DNA from: Candidatus Curtissbacteria bacterium RIFCSPLOWO2_01_FULL_41_18
GTDB lineage: Bacteria > Patescibacteriota > Microgenomatia > Curtissbacterales > GWA2-41-24
Reading direction: 5' to 3'
NCBI GenBank assembly: GCA_001776475.1
Contig: MFBQ01000012.1
Location: forward strand, 1 to 12,868
Length of the DNA stretch: 12,868 bases
This document shows positions 4,751-11,979 of the stretch, piece after piece (within the stretch, counting starts at the first letter, position 1; the number at the start of each line of letters is the position of its first letter). The notes under the pieces are model-generated. The model did no database searches. It saw nothing but the letters and a program-made list of their open reading frames with translations, and was not told the DNA's origin. The translations under genes were made by a program, and so were the position numbers.

Positions 4751-5506
4751 TTATAAATAAGGAGTCAACACTATAGGGCCGTTTTTGCCAATTGCAACAG
4801 TCTGTTCGAAAAGACCGCCTAGCGAATGATCTTTGGTCGAAATAGTCCAATTATCGTTTCCTAAAACCACCTTTCCTGAACCTTGGGCGTAAATTACTTC
4901 AATGGCCAAGACCATATTTTTTAGAATCTTAGGACCAGTTTTCGCCCTGCCAAATCCTGGAACCATCGGCTCCTCATGAAGACTTTTGCCAACGCCATGC
5001 CCGGTAAGACTTTTGACAATTGAATAGCCCGCAGCTTCGATAGAGTTCTGAATAGTTGATGAAATGTCTCCAATAGTATTACCTGCCTTTGCTTTCTCTA
5101 TTGCCTTTCTTAAAGTTTTTACACCTACATCTAAAAACTTTTTGGTGGTTTCTGACACTTGGCCAACCGGAACCGATATCGCAAGATCACCGTGAAACCC
5201 TTGATAGAATGCACCGATATCGATACCCAAAATGTCACCATCTTTTAAAACTCTTTGCGTTGGTATCCCATGGACGACTTGTTCATTGACAGTTGTGCAG
5301 ATAGTCCACCTGTAATCTTCAACCGTCTTGAATGAAGAAACCGCTCCTCTTTTTTTTATTTCTTGTTGGGCAATTTTATCAAGTGCCGCACAAGTCATCC
5401 CCGGTTTGACATGTTCGAGAACTTTTTTTAGAGCTTGTGCACAAATTTTGCCTGACTTTTTCATAATTTCTATCTGGCGGTCAGTTTTTGTAAAAGTGTT
5501 GACCAT
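4751..5506 (-). CDS. map: Methionine aminopeptidase, type I
   Basis: This enzyme removes the initiator Met from nascent proteins in the cytoplasm, using a dinuclear metal site in a pita-bread fold. The 251-residue product has all five metal ligands: D96 (GIDIG), D107 (HGDL), H170 (TGHGVGK), E203 (AIEVIY) and E234 (FEQTV). It also has substrate-site histidines H79 (VVHGIP) and H177 (LHEEP). The spacing matches the E. coli ligands D97, D108, H171, E204 and E235. There is no N-terminal zinc-finger extension, as expected of type Ia. The start ATG lies 7 nt after the adk stop, without a Shine-Dalgarno. The order secY-adk-map-infA is classical. Confidence 0.97.
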   Translation of the reverse strand: MVNTFTKTDRQIEIMKKSGKICAQALKKVLEHVKPGMTCAALDKIAQQEIKKRGAVSSFKTVEDYRWTICTTVNEQVVHGIPTQRVLKDGDILGIDIGAFYQGFHGDLAISVPVGQVSETTKKFLDVGVKTLRKAIEKAKAGNTIGDISSTIQNSIEAAGYSIVKSLTGHGVGKSLHEEPMVPGFGRAKTGPKILKNMVLAIEVIYAQGSGKVVLGNDNWTISTKDHSLGGLFEQTVAIGKNGPIVLTPYL

Positions 5507-5513
5507 TTGTGAT

Positions 5514-6044
5514 TTACTTATTTATTTTTTTTAAAACGTCCCGATGAGTTTCTTCAATTGAATGCTCGCCATCAATCTCCTCAAGCACTCTCCTCTTTCT
5601 AAAATCTGCCAGCAGCGGTTCAGTCTGTTGGTGGTAAACTGCCAGTCTCTTTGCCAAAATATATTTGGTGTCATCTTCTCTTTTGCGAAGTGAGAGCCTT
5701 TTTATTGCCTCACCATCGGATATTTTTATATAAAATACTTTATCGATATCTTTATCCAAAGCTTCAAGTTGAACGTAGTTTCTTGGATAGCCATCCAAAA
5801 TATAACCATTTTGAAATTCGGACTGGGCGATTTTCTCTTGCAAGATGCTGATAGTAATTTCGTCGGTAACAAGATCGCCTTTATCTAGGGCTGATTTAAT
5901 TTTTAGCGCCAGTTCATCATTCTGGTTTGCACGGTCTCTTAATAGTTGACCCATTTCAAGATAAGGCAAATTAAGCACACCCGCTAGTAATTTTGCCTGT
6001 GTCGATTTTCCCGATCCTTGACTGCCTAAAAATATTACCTTCAT
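5514..6044 (-). CDS. adk: Adenylate kinase, short-LID form
   Basis: It interconverts ATP+AMP and 2 ADP in the cytoplasm. The 176-residue product starts MKVIFLG and has the P-loop GSQGSGKS (7-14). The NMP-binding region holds MGQLLRD (31-37, with R36), DGYPR lies at 84-88, and the LID region RLSLRKREDDTKYILAKRL is at 116-134. The LID is short and has no zinc Cys cluster, unlike the roughly 215-residue long forms. Position 31, Thr in E. coli Adk (STGDMLR), is Met here, so preference for AMP over another nucleotide is less certain. The open frame runs 19 codons further into secY, but the P-loop spacing fixes the ATG at 6044, 13 nt after the secY stop. Another NMP kinase is the main alternative. 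Confidence 0.9.
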   Translation of the reverse strand: MKVIFLGSQGSGKSTQAKLLAGVLNLPYLEMGQLLRDRANQNDELALKIKSALDKGDLVTDEITISILQEKIAQSEFQNGYILDGYPRNYVQLEALDKDIDKVFYIKISDGEAIKRLSLRKREDDTKYILAKRLAVYHQQTEPLLADFRKRRVLEEIDGEHSIEETHRDVLKKINK

Positions 6045-6057
6045 TTTCGTTGATGTT

Positions 6058-7356
6058 TTATTTTTTTGATTGTGATTTCCTAAAATACGAATCATAATCA
6101 CTCATTACAAGCTGGGATTCTATCTGCTTCGTTGTTTCTAGTACAACAGCCACAACTATTAATAGCCCTGTACCACCAATTAAAAGAGTTGTGACACCCG
6201 TCAAGCTTTGGCCAATGGATGGCAAAATAGCGATAATTCCTAAAAAGATTGCACCAAATAACGTGATTCTGAGTGAAACATAATCTAGAAATGCCTTTGT
6301 AGGGGTCCCGGGGCGAATACCGGGCAAGAACCCGCCTTGTTTCATAAGCATTTCTGAAATTTGTTTGGTGTTGAAAGCTACGGTTGTATAGAAATAGGTA
6401 AAAGCAACGACCAGTAGAAAATAAACCACATTGTAAATTAGGCCTTCAGGACTGAAAAGTCTCTGTATATTTTGGGCGAGATTGGCCATAAAAACGTTAG
6501 GGGAAGTTTCGAAAAACCTGGCAAAAGTTGTCGGCAATAGAATTAGGGATACAGCAAAAATGATTGGTATAACTCCAGCCTGATTAACTCTAAGAGGTAT
6601 ATAACTGGCCTCACCCTGTGGCGCCCCTTGAATAAACCTTCTTGAGTATTGGACCTGAATTGGCCTTCTGGCCTCGGTAACGATTACGATCGAGACAACC
6701 ACTAAAAGCGCCACAACTGCAAATATAAGAACATTCCTAATTTGTGATGGGTCGAACACCGATGCTTGTTGAAAGATACCAACAGGTAATCTGCCAACAA
6801 TTCCTGCAAAAATTATCATGGAGATCCCATTGCCAATTCCTTTTTCGGAGATTAATTCCCCCAACCACATCAAAAGGATAGTCCCAGATGTAATAGTGAC
6901 AACAAGAGACAACAGTGTAAGTGGAGTTACTGAACTGATTATTTGAGAGTTTCTCAAAAGAATATAAATACCAAATGCCTGTATTGTAGCCAAAGGGACA
7001 GTAAGATATCGCGTATATTGATTTATTTTTTCTCTACCTGCCTCGCCTTCCTTTGCAAGTTCTTCGAGCTTGGGGAAGACTAATTGGAGAAGTTGTATGA
7101 TAATGCTGGCATTAATGTAGGGATTTAAACCCAGTGAAAGAACTGAAAAGTTGGCCAATGTCCCTCCAGAAAAAATATCCAGAAGAGAAAGCAATTGATT
7201 TTGGGAAAAAAGTCGTTTTAGGGCAACAACATCAACTCCCGGGACAGGCACCTGAGCAAAGACACGGAATATGAAAAAGATAAATGCGGTGAAAATAATT
7301 TTGCTCCTAAGGTTTTTCACTTTAAAAACTTTGATTAGCAGTTGAAAATAGTTCAT
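6058..7356 (-). CDS. secY: Protein translocase subunit SecY
   Basis: SecY forms the protein-conducting channel of the cytoplasmic membrane with SecE and SecG. The 432-residue product has about ten hydrophobic segments, roughly at 18-36, 70-92, 117-134, 146-168, 177-195, 208-227, 260-278, 305-328, 361-380 and 388-407. SecY signature 1 is visible at GLNPYINASIIIQLL (76-90), and signature 2 at WLGELISEKGIGNGISMIIF (164-183). The C5 loop GGFLPGIRPGTPT (341-353) keeps the Arg (R348) needed for SecA-dependent transport. The ATG overlaps the rplO stop (ATGA, 7353-7356), indicating coupling. Confidence 0.98.
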   Translation of the reverse strand: MNYFQLLIKVFKVKNLRSKIIFTAFIFFIFRVFAQVPVPGVDVVALKRLFSQNQLLSLLDIFSGGTLANFSVLSLGLNPYINASIIIQLLQLVFPKLEELAKEGEAGREKINQYTRYLTVPLATIQAFGIYILLRNSQIISSVTPLTLLSLVVTITSGTILLMWLGELISEKGIGNGISMIIFAGIVGRLPVGIFQQASVFDPSQIRNVLIFAVVALLVVVSIVIVTEARRPIQVQYSRRFIQGAPQGEASYIPLRVNQAGVIPIIFAVSLILLPTTFARFFETSPNVFMANLAQNIQRLFSPEGLIYNVVYFLLVVAFTYFYTTVAFNTKQISEMLMKQGGFLPGIRPGTPTKAFLDYVSLRITLFGAIFLGIIAILPSIGQSLTGVTTLLIGGTGLLIVVAVVLETTKQIESQLVMSDYDSYFRKSQSKK

Positions 7357-7829
7357 TTGTTTTGGGTATTTGATATTTGTTTTTCTAATATTACTTTGCC
7401 CCCGGCTTTTTCGATTTTTTTACCTGCACTTTTAGATATTGGTAAACTAATTATTAACGGAATTTTAAGATCACCGTCACCTAAAATTTTTACTCCAAAG
7501 TTTTGCGCATCATCTTTTTGGACAATACCAAATTTAACCAGAGTTTCTAGATTAACTGTCTGCCCGTTGGGTAAGATATTTAAAGCTGCTAAGTTGATAA
7601 CAAGTGGTTTTTTTGAAATTTTAGGATTGTCTTTGCCCCTTTTGTATGGGAGTCTTTTAAAAATCGGTCTCTGCCCACCTTCAAAATGAGGATGGGTTAT
7701 CGAAATTTTTTCTCTGGCTTTTTGCCCTTTTGTCCCACGTCCTGCAGTTTTACCCTTACCAGATCCCTGACCACGACCAACTCTTTTAGCGCTTTTAGTT
7801 TTTATTTTTGGTAAATTATTAAGATTCAT
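7353..7829 (-). CDS. rplO: 50S ribosomal protein L15 (uL15)
   Basis: L15 is a late-assembly 23S rRNA-binding protein. The 158-residue product has the basic glycine-rich N-terminal arm RVGRGQGSGKGKTAGRGTKG (16-35) and FEGGQRPIFKRLPYKRG (49-65). The globular C-terminal half ends with ISKSAGKKIEKAGGKVIL. The ATG overlaps the rpsE stop (ATGA, 7826-7829). In most bacteria rpmD (L30) lies between rpsE and rplO; the overlap leaves no room for it here. Confidence 0.96.
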   Translation of the reverse strand: MNLNNLPKIKTKSAKRVGRGQGSGKGKTAGRGTKGQKAREKISITHPHFEGGQRPIFKRLPYKRGKDNPKISKKPLVINLAALNILPNGQTVNLETLVKFGIVQKDDAQNFGVKILGDGDLKIPLIISLPISKSAGKKIEKAGGKVILEKQISNTQNK

Positions 7830-8284
7830 TTTACAAAGCTTCCCAGTGCCTCAAGTGTTGCATAGATATTTGAGGCCGGATTTTTAGTACCCAAGATTTT
7901 GCTTGAAATATTTCTGATCCCAGCTGCTTCAACAACAACCCTGACTGCACCACCAGCAATAACTCCGCTTCCTTCAGGAGCTGGTTTGAGAAGCACTTTG
8001 GCAGCTCCACGCTTAATCAAAACATCATAGGGAATAGTACCATAAACTGTTGGCACTGAAACTAGACTCTTTTTGGCTCTGTTGACAGCTTTTCTAATAG
8101 CAGAAGCTACATCTTTGGCCTTGCCTAGCCCCACTCCAACTTTGCCTTTTTTATTGCCAACAACGACAATTACAGAAAAACCAATTTTATTGCCTCCTTT
8201 TGTTTTTTTGGAGACGCGGTTAACCTGTACTACTTTTTCCTCAAATTCTTTTGCTTCTTCCATAAATTGCCCAACGCTTGCCAT
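7826..8284 (-). CDS. rpsE: 30S ribosomal protein S5 (uS5)
   Basis: S5 lies at the mRNA entry side of the 30S subunit and contributes to decoding fidelity and helicase activity. The 152-residue product has the S5 double-stranded-RNA-binding domain VNRVSKKTKGGNKIGFSVIV (21-40) and VVVGNKKGKVGVGLGKAKDV, with AIRKAVNRAKKSL after it. The C-terminal domain has GSGVIAGGAVRVVVEAAGI (106-123) and LGTKNPASNIYATLEAL. The start ATG abuts the rplR stop without a gap (TAA-ATG). Confidence 0.97.
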   Translation of the reverse strand: MASVGQFMEEAKEFEEKVVQVNRVSKKTKGGNKIGFSVIVVVGNKKGKVGVGLGKAKDVASAIRKAVNRAKKSLVSVPTVYGTIPYDVLIKRGAAKVLLKPAPEGSGVIAGGAVRVVVEAAGIRNISSKILGTKNPASNIYATLEALGSFVK

Positions 8285-8632
8285 TTAAAAGTTTAAGCCT
8301 CCTTCCCTAGAACCATCGGCTAATGCTTTAACACGTCCATGATATTTATATCCTGCGCGATCGAAAACGACATTTTTAATGTTTTTCTTGCGAGCTAAAT
8401 TTGCCAGGTTTAAACCTACCTTTTTAGCTAATTCGATTTTGCTAACTTTAACTTTTGTCAATTTCTGGTCGGAGGCAGCAACGATTGTTTCCCCGTTTGC
8501 ATCATTAATAACTTGGGCATAGATATGTTTATTTGATCTGAAAACAACAAGTCTTGGCACTTTTTCCGTACCAGTTATTTTTTTTCTTACTCTAATGTGT
8601 CTTTTTGCCCTTTTGATTCTTTTATTAATCAT
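8285..8632 (-). CDS. rplR: 50S ribosomal protein L18 (uL18)
   Basis: L18 binds 5S rRNA together with L5. The 115-residue product has an Arg/Lys-rich N-terminus (KRIKRAKRHIRVRKKITG), VPRLVVFRSNKHIYAQVIND (25-44), and the closing VVFDRAGYKYHGRVKALADGSREGGLNF typical of the family. Length is normal. The ATG lies one base after the rplF stop. Confidence 0.96.
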   Translation of the reverse strand: MINKRIKRAKRHIRVRKKITGTEKVPRLVVFRSNKHIYAQVINDANGETIVAASDQKLTKVKVSKIELAKKVGLNLANLARKKNIKNVVFDRAGYKYHGRVKALADGSREGGLNF

Positions 8633-8633
8633 T

Positions 8634-9176
8634 TTAAGCAGCAGTCTTTAATGACTTACCTGGTTTTCTTCTGATAATCTCACCAAGATATTTAATACCC
8701 TTGCCTTTATAAGGCTCGGGAGGCCTAACTCTTCTGATTCTTGCTGCAGTTTCGCCAACTTTGGCTTTATCTGCACCTGAAATAACAATTTTGTTATCTT
8801 TTGTCTCAATTTGAATTCCAGCAACTTTTTCTATTATCACCGGATGCGAATATCCAACATTTAAGACTAAATTTTCACCTTGTTTTGCTGCTCTGTACCC
8901 AACGCCAACTAGTTCTAAAGTTTTCTCATGTCCTTTGACTGTGCCAATTACCATATTGGCGATAATGCTGCGAGTTAACCCGTGCAAAGCCTTGGCAAAC
9001 TTAGTCTCGTTTTTGCGAGACAACCTGACGTTAGAACCATCAATTTCAACTTTGACTTCAGGCCTAAACTTAAAAGTTAGTTCTCCTTTAGGACCACTAA
9101 CTTTTACTTCATTATCAAGTATGTTAACGGCAACGCCGTCTGGTATCTGAACTGGTTGCTTGCCTATTTTTGACAT
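8634..9176 (-). CDS. rplF: 50S ribosomal protein L6 (uL6)
   Basis: L6 lies near the factor-binding centre of the large subunit and has two tandem related domains. The 180-residue product begins MSKIGKQPVQIPDGVAVNI. It has VSGPKGELTFKF (26-37), LVGVGYRAAKQGENLVLNVGYSHPV (about 89-113), and the C-terminal signature PEPYKGKGIKYLGEIIRRKPGKS. Length matches the family. A 41-nt A/T-rich spacer with no Shine-Dalgarno precedes it after rpsH. Confidence 0.97.
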   Translation of the reverse strand: MSKIGKQPVQIPDGVAVNILDNEVKVSGPKGELTFKFRPEVKVEIDGSNVRLSRKNETKFAKALHGLTRSIIANMVIGTVKGHEKTLELVGVGYRAAKQGENLVLNVGYSHPVIIEKVAGIQIETKDNKIVISGADKAKVGETAARIRRVRPPEPYKGKGIKYLGEIIRRKPGKSLKTAA

Positions 9177-9217
9177 AACTTAACTTTTTGATTTTGTATT
9201 TTTGCTTTTTAAATTAA

Positions 9218-9592
9218 CTACCAAACCTGGCAAATTACTTCTCCTCCTAAATTTTTCTTTTTAGCATCGTGTCCTGCCATCACTCCTTTAGGAGTTGAAA
9301 TGATGGTGATGCCTCTGCCACCTTTGACTTTCTTAATATTTTTACTTTTTATATAGATCCGCAGGCCAAGTTTTGAAACTTTTTTAATTTGATGAAGTTT
9401 TGGATTTTTATTGTCATAGATAATATCAACCAAAAGTAGATTGTCTTTCTTTTGGGTTTTGCCCACAAAATTTTCCTTTTCCAAAACTTTGGCAATTTCA
9501 AATTTAAACTTAGAGTATGGCACTAAAACCTGTGACTTTTTAGCCATATAACCGTTTTTAATAGCAACTAGCATATCAGCGATAGGATCCAT
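9218..9592 (-). CDS. rpsH: 30S ribosomal protein S8 (uS8)
   Basis: S8 is a primary binder of the 16S rRNA central domain and, in E. coli, the repressor of the spc operon. The 124-residue product starts MDPIADMLVAIKNGYMAKKS and has VPYSKFKFEIAKVLEKENFV (24-43). The end, GRGITIISTPKGVMAGHDAKKKNLGGEVICQVW, fits the family (STxKGxMT region and GGEV..VW). A TTG frame four codons upstream exists, but it reads through the Shine-Dalgarno GGAGG (9598-9602), so the ATG at 9592 is the start. Confidence 0.97.
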   Translation of the reverse strand: MDPIADMLVAIKNGYMAKKSQVLVPYSKFKFEIAKVLEKENFVGKTQKKDNLLLVDIIYDNKNPKLHQIKKVSKLGLRIYIKSKNIKKVKGGRGITIISTPKGVMAGHDAKKKNLGGEVICQVW

Positions 9593-9597
9593 AATTA

Positions 9598-9602
9598 CCT
9601 CC
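9598..9602 (-). promoter_or_regulatory. Shine-Dalgarno that decides the rpsH start
   Basis: GGAGG on the minus strand, 5 nt before the ATG at 9592. It overlaps the alternative upstream TTG frame and so rules that start out. Confidence 0.8.
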
Positions 9603-9610
9603 AATGATTT

Positions 9611-9796
9611 TTACCATGACGCTTTTTTGACTCCGGGAATTTCACCTTTATGCATTAAATCCCTGAAACAAATTCGACACAATCCAAATCGCCTCAAGTA
9701 CCCTCTGGGTCGACCACATAACTTACAGCGGTTTCGATGCCTGACTTCAAATTTTGGTTTTCTGTCGTTTCTAACAATCAATGATTTTTTGGCCAT
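9611..9796 (-). CDS. rpsN: 30S ribosomal protein S14, zinc-binding type Z (uS14)
   Basis: S14 assembles late in the 30S head. The 61-residue product is the short zinc form. C24-X2-C27 and C40-X2-C43 form the ribbon, with the GRPRGYLRRFGLCRICFRDL core (28-47) and the closing GEIPGVKKASW. The longer zinc-free form (about 100 residues) is absent from this window. It lies 7 nt after rplE and 18 nt before the rpsH start. Confidence 0.97.
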   Translation of the reverse strand: MAKKSLIVRNDRKPKFEVRHRNRCKLCGRPRGYLRRFGLCRICFRDLMHKGEIPGVKKASW

Positions 9797-9803
9797 TTCA
9801 ATT

Positions 9804-10343
9804 TTATTTCCTAAAGGGCATTCCTAAAAATTCTAACATTCTTTTTGACTTTTTTTGGTCACTTTTTTTAACAACAACCGTTACAACCATTCCTCTAACT
9901 TTATCTACTTTAGAATAATCAAGATAGGGGAAAAGGGTCTGTTCTGTAATTCCAAAGCTGTAATTACCCATTTTGTCGAATTTATCATTCTGCATGCCGC
10001 GAAAATCTCTCATTCTGGGAATAACAATGCTAATCAATTTTTCCAAAAAATCCCATGCCTTTTTGCCTCTTAATGTAACCATTACCCCGATGGGCTCTTT
10101 GGCCTTAAGCTTGAAACTTGAGATCGACTTTTTAGCCAAAGTTATTGTTGGAGTATGACCGGTAATAATTGCCAATTGTTCCTGTATCTTTGCCAGTACT
10201 TCCTTACTTTGAAGTGCCTGGGCAGCTCCAACATTGAGGACAATTTTTTCGATATAGGGAAGGGCAAGCTCGTTTTTAATTCCAAGCTCTTCTTTAAGTT
10301 TTGGTATAATTTCTTCTCTATATGTAGACTTAAGATTTGTCAC
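9804..10343 (-). CDS. rplE: 50S ribosomal protein L5 (uL5)
   Basis: L5 binds 5S rRNA and contacts P-site tRNA. The 179-residue product has YREEIIPKLKEELGIKNELA (8-27), PYIEKIVLNVG, the TGHTPTITLAKKSISSFKLK segment (61-80), and the IPRMRDFRGM motif (107-116). The end is MVVTVVVKKSDQKKSKRMLEFLGMPFRK. The start is GTG, and GTGA (10340-10343) overlaps the rplX stop TGA, the same coupling layout as at rpoA-rplQ. Confidence 0.97.
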   Translation of the reverse strand: MTNLKSTYREEIIPKLKEELGIKNELALPYIEKIVLNVGAAQALQSKEVLAKIQEQLAIITGHTPTITLAKKSISSFKLKAKEPIGVMVTLRGKKAWDFLEKLISIVIPRMRDFRGMQNDKFDKMGNYSFGITEQTLFPYLDYSKVDKVRGMVVTVVVKKSDQKKSKRMLEFLGMPFRK

Positions 10344-10666
10344 TTATTAATTCCTTTGTCTTCAAGACGGCCATTGCATTTTTTGCAAATCCGGTATTTT
10401 TTGGGTCCCTCTATTCGGAAGCCAATTCGAGTTAACTTTGAGCATTTAGGACAAACTACAACTACATTGGCCAGAGGGATAGGTCTTGCGACCTCATAAA
10501 TTCCAGATTTTTGGTTTTTGGTTGCTTTTTTGTGTCTTTTGTAGATGTTTATCCCCTCAACTACTACTTTATTTTCGCGAGTTATCACTTTCTGGACTCT
10601 ACCTTTTTTGCCTTTGTCTCTGCCAGCTGTTACCAAAACTTCATCGCCAGCCTTGAACTTGAACAT
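10340..10666 (-). CDS. rplX: 50S ribosomal protein L24 (uL24) with zinc ribbon
   Basis: L24 starts assembly of the 50S subunit near the tunnel exit. The 108-residue product begins MFKFKAGDEVLVTAGRDKGK, a KOW motif. It continues with VQKVITRENKVVVEGINIYKRHKK, and SGIYEVARPIPLANV precedes a C-terminal ribbon with C72-X2-C75 and C94-X2-C97. Four cysteines in two CXXC pairs indicate zinc binding, as seen in L24 of several other bacterial groups. The open frame extends 34 codons into rplN, but the KOW domain position fixes the ATG at 10666, one base after the rplN stop. Confidence 0.96.
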   Translation of the reverse strand: MFKFKAGDEVLVTAGRDKGKKGRVQKVITRENKVVVEGINIYKRHKKATKNQKSGIYEVARPIPLANVVVVCPKCSKLTRIGFRIEGPKKYRICKKCNGRLEDKGINK

Positions 10667-10667
10667 T

Positions 10668-11036
10668 TTAAACAACTTCCTTTGCCAGGGACGCAATTTT
10701 GCCAAAGCCCTTGGTTTTAATTTCTTGGGCGACGGGGCCGAAAATTCTGGTGGCACGAGGTACTCCATTGTTATCGATAATCACTGCTGCATTGTCTGAA
10801 AACCGGATATAGGAACCATCCCTTCTTCTTCTTTCTTTCTTACTTCTGATTATGACTGCCTTAACAACCTCATGGTCTTTTACCTGACCGCCGACTGCAG
10901 CGCCACGGACAACACCGGTAATGACATCGCCAATAGAAACATTATGTCTGCCGGTTCCTCTACCAAGACCAATAATCTGTAAGCTTTTGGCTCCGCTGTT
11001 GTCGGCAACTGTAAGGTTTGAACGTCTTGCAAGCAT
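10668..11036 (-). CDS. rplN: 50S ribosomal protein L14 (uL14)
   Basis: L14 sits at the subunit interface and contacts the 30S through bridges. The 122-residue product has LTVADNSGAKSLQIIGLGRG (8-27) and IGDVITGVVRGAAVGGQVKDHEVVKAVIIRSKKE (35-68). The end carries RFSDNAAVIIDNNGVPRATRIFGPVAQEI. Length equals that of most family members. The ATG overlaps the rpsQ stop by one base (TAATG). Confidence 0.98.
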   Translation of the reverse strand: MLARRSNLTVADNSGAKSLQIIGLGRGTGRHNVSIGDVITGVVRGAAVGGQVKDHEVVKAVIIRSKKERRRRDGSYIRFSDNAAVIIDNNGVPRATRIFGPVAQEIKTKGFGKIASLAKEVV

Positions 11037-11266
11037 TACTCTAAAACCTCCTGAACCTTAAAGTGGATATTTGCCGATATTGGTCTGGTTTCGATAATTT
11101 TGACTTTTTGGCCAACTTTTACTCCCAAATCATCATGAGCCTTTATTCTCTTACTTCTTTTTATCTTTTTTTTATAAAGAGCGTGCGCTCTCAATGATTC
11201 AACTTTCACAACAACACTTTTTTGCATTTTCGTTGACACAACGACCCCGATTTTAACTTGTGGCAT
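11036..11266 (-). CDS. rpsQ: 30S ribosomal protein S17 (uS17)
   Basis: S17 is an OB-fold primary 16S rRNA binder. The 76-residue product has GVVVSTKMQKSVVVKVES (7-24), HALYKKKIKRSKRIKAHDD (28-46), the VGQKVKIIETRPIS motif and a short end. AAAGGAG (11274-11280) lies 7 nt before the ATG. The gene overlaps the end of rpmC by 14 nt, so its ribosome-binding site encodes rpmC codons. Confidence 0.96.
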   Translation of the reverse strand: MPQVKIGVVVSTKMQKSVVVKVESLRAHALYKKKIKRSKRIKAHDDLGVKVGQKVKIIETRPISANIHFKVQEVLE

Positions 11267-11510
11267 GTTGAGTCTCCTTTTTTAATTCATTATTTTCTTT
11301 TGCATATTCTTGGGCTAAGGTTTTGATCCTAACGAGCGTCTTAATTTGTGCGATATCTTTTTTGATCTTAGAGACAACATGGACGTTCTTTGTTTTACCC
11401 ATTTTAAGATTAAGTACTTGCTCAGTTTTTTCTTTCTCAAGCTCTGACAAGCTCTTTTGAAACTCGGCAACAGTTTTGGATTTTAATTGATCTAAGTCTT
11501 TTTTCTTCAT
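11253..11510 (-). CDS. rpmC: 50S ribosomal protein L29 (uL29)
   Basis: L29 lies near the peptide-tunnel exit as a long helical hairpin. The 85-residue product has MKKKDLDQLKSKTVAEFQKS, then ELEKEKTEQVLNLKMGKTKN and KIKKDIAQIKTLVRIKTLAQE, with no Cys or Pro, consistent with coiled helices. It is about 20 residues longer than usual (about 65); the extra part is a hydrophilic tail, the last residues of which overlap rpsQ. The ATG overlaps the rplP stop (ATGA, 11507-11510). Confidence 0.9.
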   Translation of the reverse strand: MKKKDLDQLKSKTVAEFQKSLSELEKEKTEQVLNLKMGKTKNVHVVSKIKKDIAQIKTLVRIKTLAQEYAKENNELKKETQHATS

Positions 11511-11911
11511 CTTGAAATTATTTTTGTTTTTAGAGGCAGTTTGTGTGCGGCAAGTCTCATTGCCTCTAGTGCAACTTTTTCTTCGACAGACCCCATTTCA
11601 AATAGAACCGTGCCAGGTCTGATAACGGCTACGTAATGGTCTACGTCGCCTTTACCCGAACCCATCCTTGTTTCTGCCGGTTTTTTAGTAACCGGTTTAT
11701 CAGGAAATATTCTTATCCAAATTCTCCCACCTCTTTTTGTGTAATGGGTCATTGCTCTTCTTGCTGCTTCAATTTGTCTGGCTGTGACCCAACCGGCTTC
11801 TTGGCTCTTCAGGCCGACCGCGCCAAACGACAAGGTATTACCACGTGTTGCCAGACCCTTCATCCTGTTCCTAAATTGTTTTCTATATTTAGCTCTTTTG
11901 GGTGCTAACAT
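11507..11911 (-). CDS. rplP: 50S ribosomal protein L16 (uL16)
   Basis: L16 lies near the peptidyl-transferase centre and A-site tRNA. The 134-residue product begins MLAPKRAKYRKQFRNRMKGL and contains the W-V-T-ARQIEAARRAMTHYTKRGGRIWIRIFPDKPVTKKP segment (41-77). RMGSGKGDVDHYVAVIRPG and LEAMRLAAHKLPLKTKII follow. AAAAGGAGA (11919-11927) with 7-nt spacing supports the ATG. It lies 78 nt after rpsC, separated by a hairpin-rich spacer, and overlaps rpmC by ATGA. Confidence 0.97.
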   Translation of the reverse strand: MLAPKRAKYRKQFRNRMKGLATRGNTLSFGAVGLKSQEAGWVTARQIEAARRAMTHYTKRGGRIWIRIFPDKPVTKKPAETRMGSGKGDVDHYVAVIRPGTVLFEMGSVEEKVALEAMRLAAHKLPLKTKIISR

Positions 11912-11944
11912 CTATAATTCTCCTTTTAGAGATTGGAGCACTAC

Positions 11945-11966
11945 TGAAAAAACTACTTCGGTAGTT
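11945..11966 (-). terminator. Terminator-like hairpin in the rpsC-rplP spacer
   Basis: On the minus strand AACTAC-CGAA-GTAGTT (11966-11951) is a 6-bp stem with a 4-nt loop, followed at once by four more T. This is a short intrinsic-terminator layout within an operon, so it may act as an attenuator or a 3' end for upstream messages. On the plus strand the loop is the very stable C(UUCG)G tetraloop, which may instead mark it as a structural element. Confidence 0.5.
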
Positions 11967-11979
11967 GCGAAAATCTCAC

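Noticed and set aside
6045..6101. Longer adk frame overlapping secY
   Set aside because: The P-loop would be too far from the N-terminus; the ATG at 6044 puts it at residues 7-14 as in the family.
10667..10768. Longer rplX frame
   Set aside because: It overlaps rplN in another frame and precedes the KOW domain that starts at the ATG at 10666.
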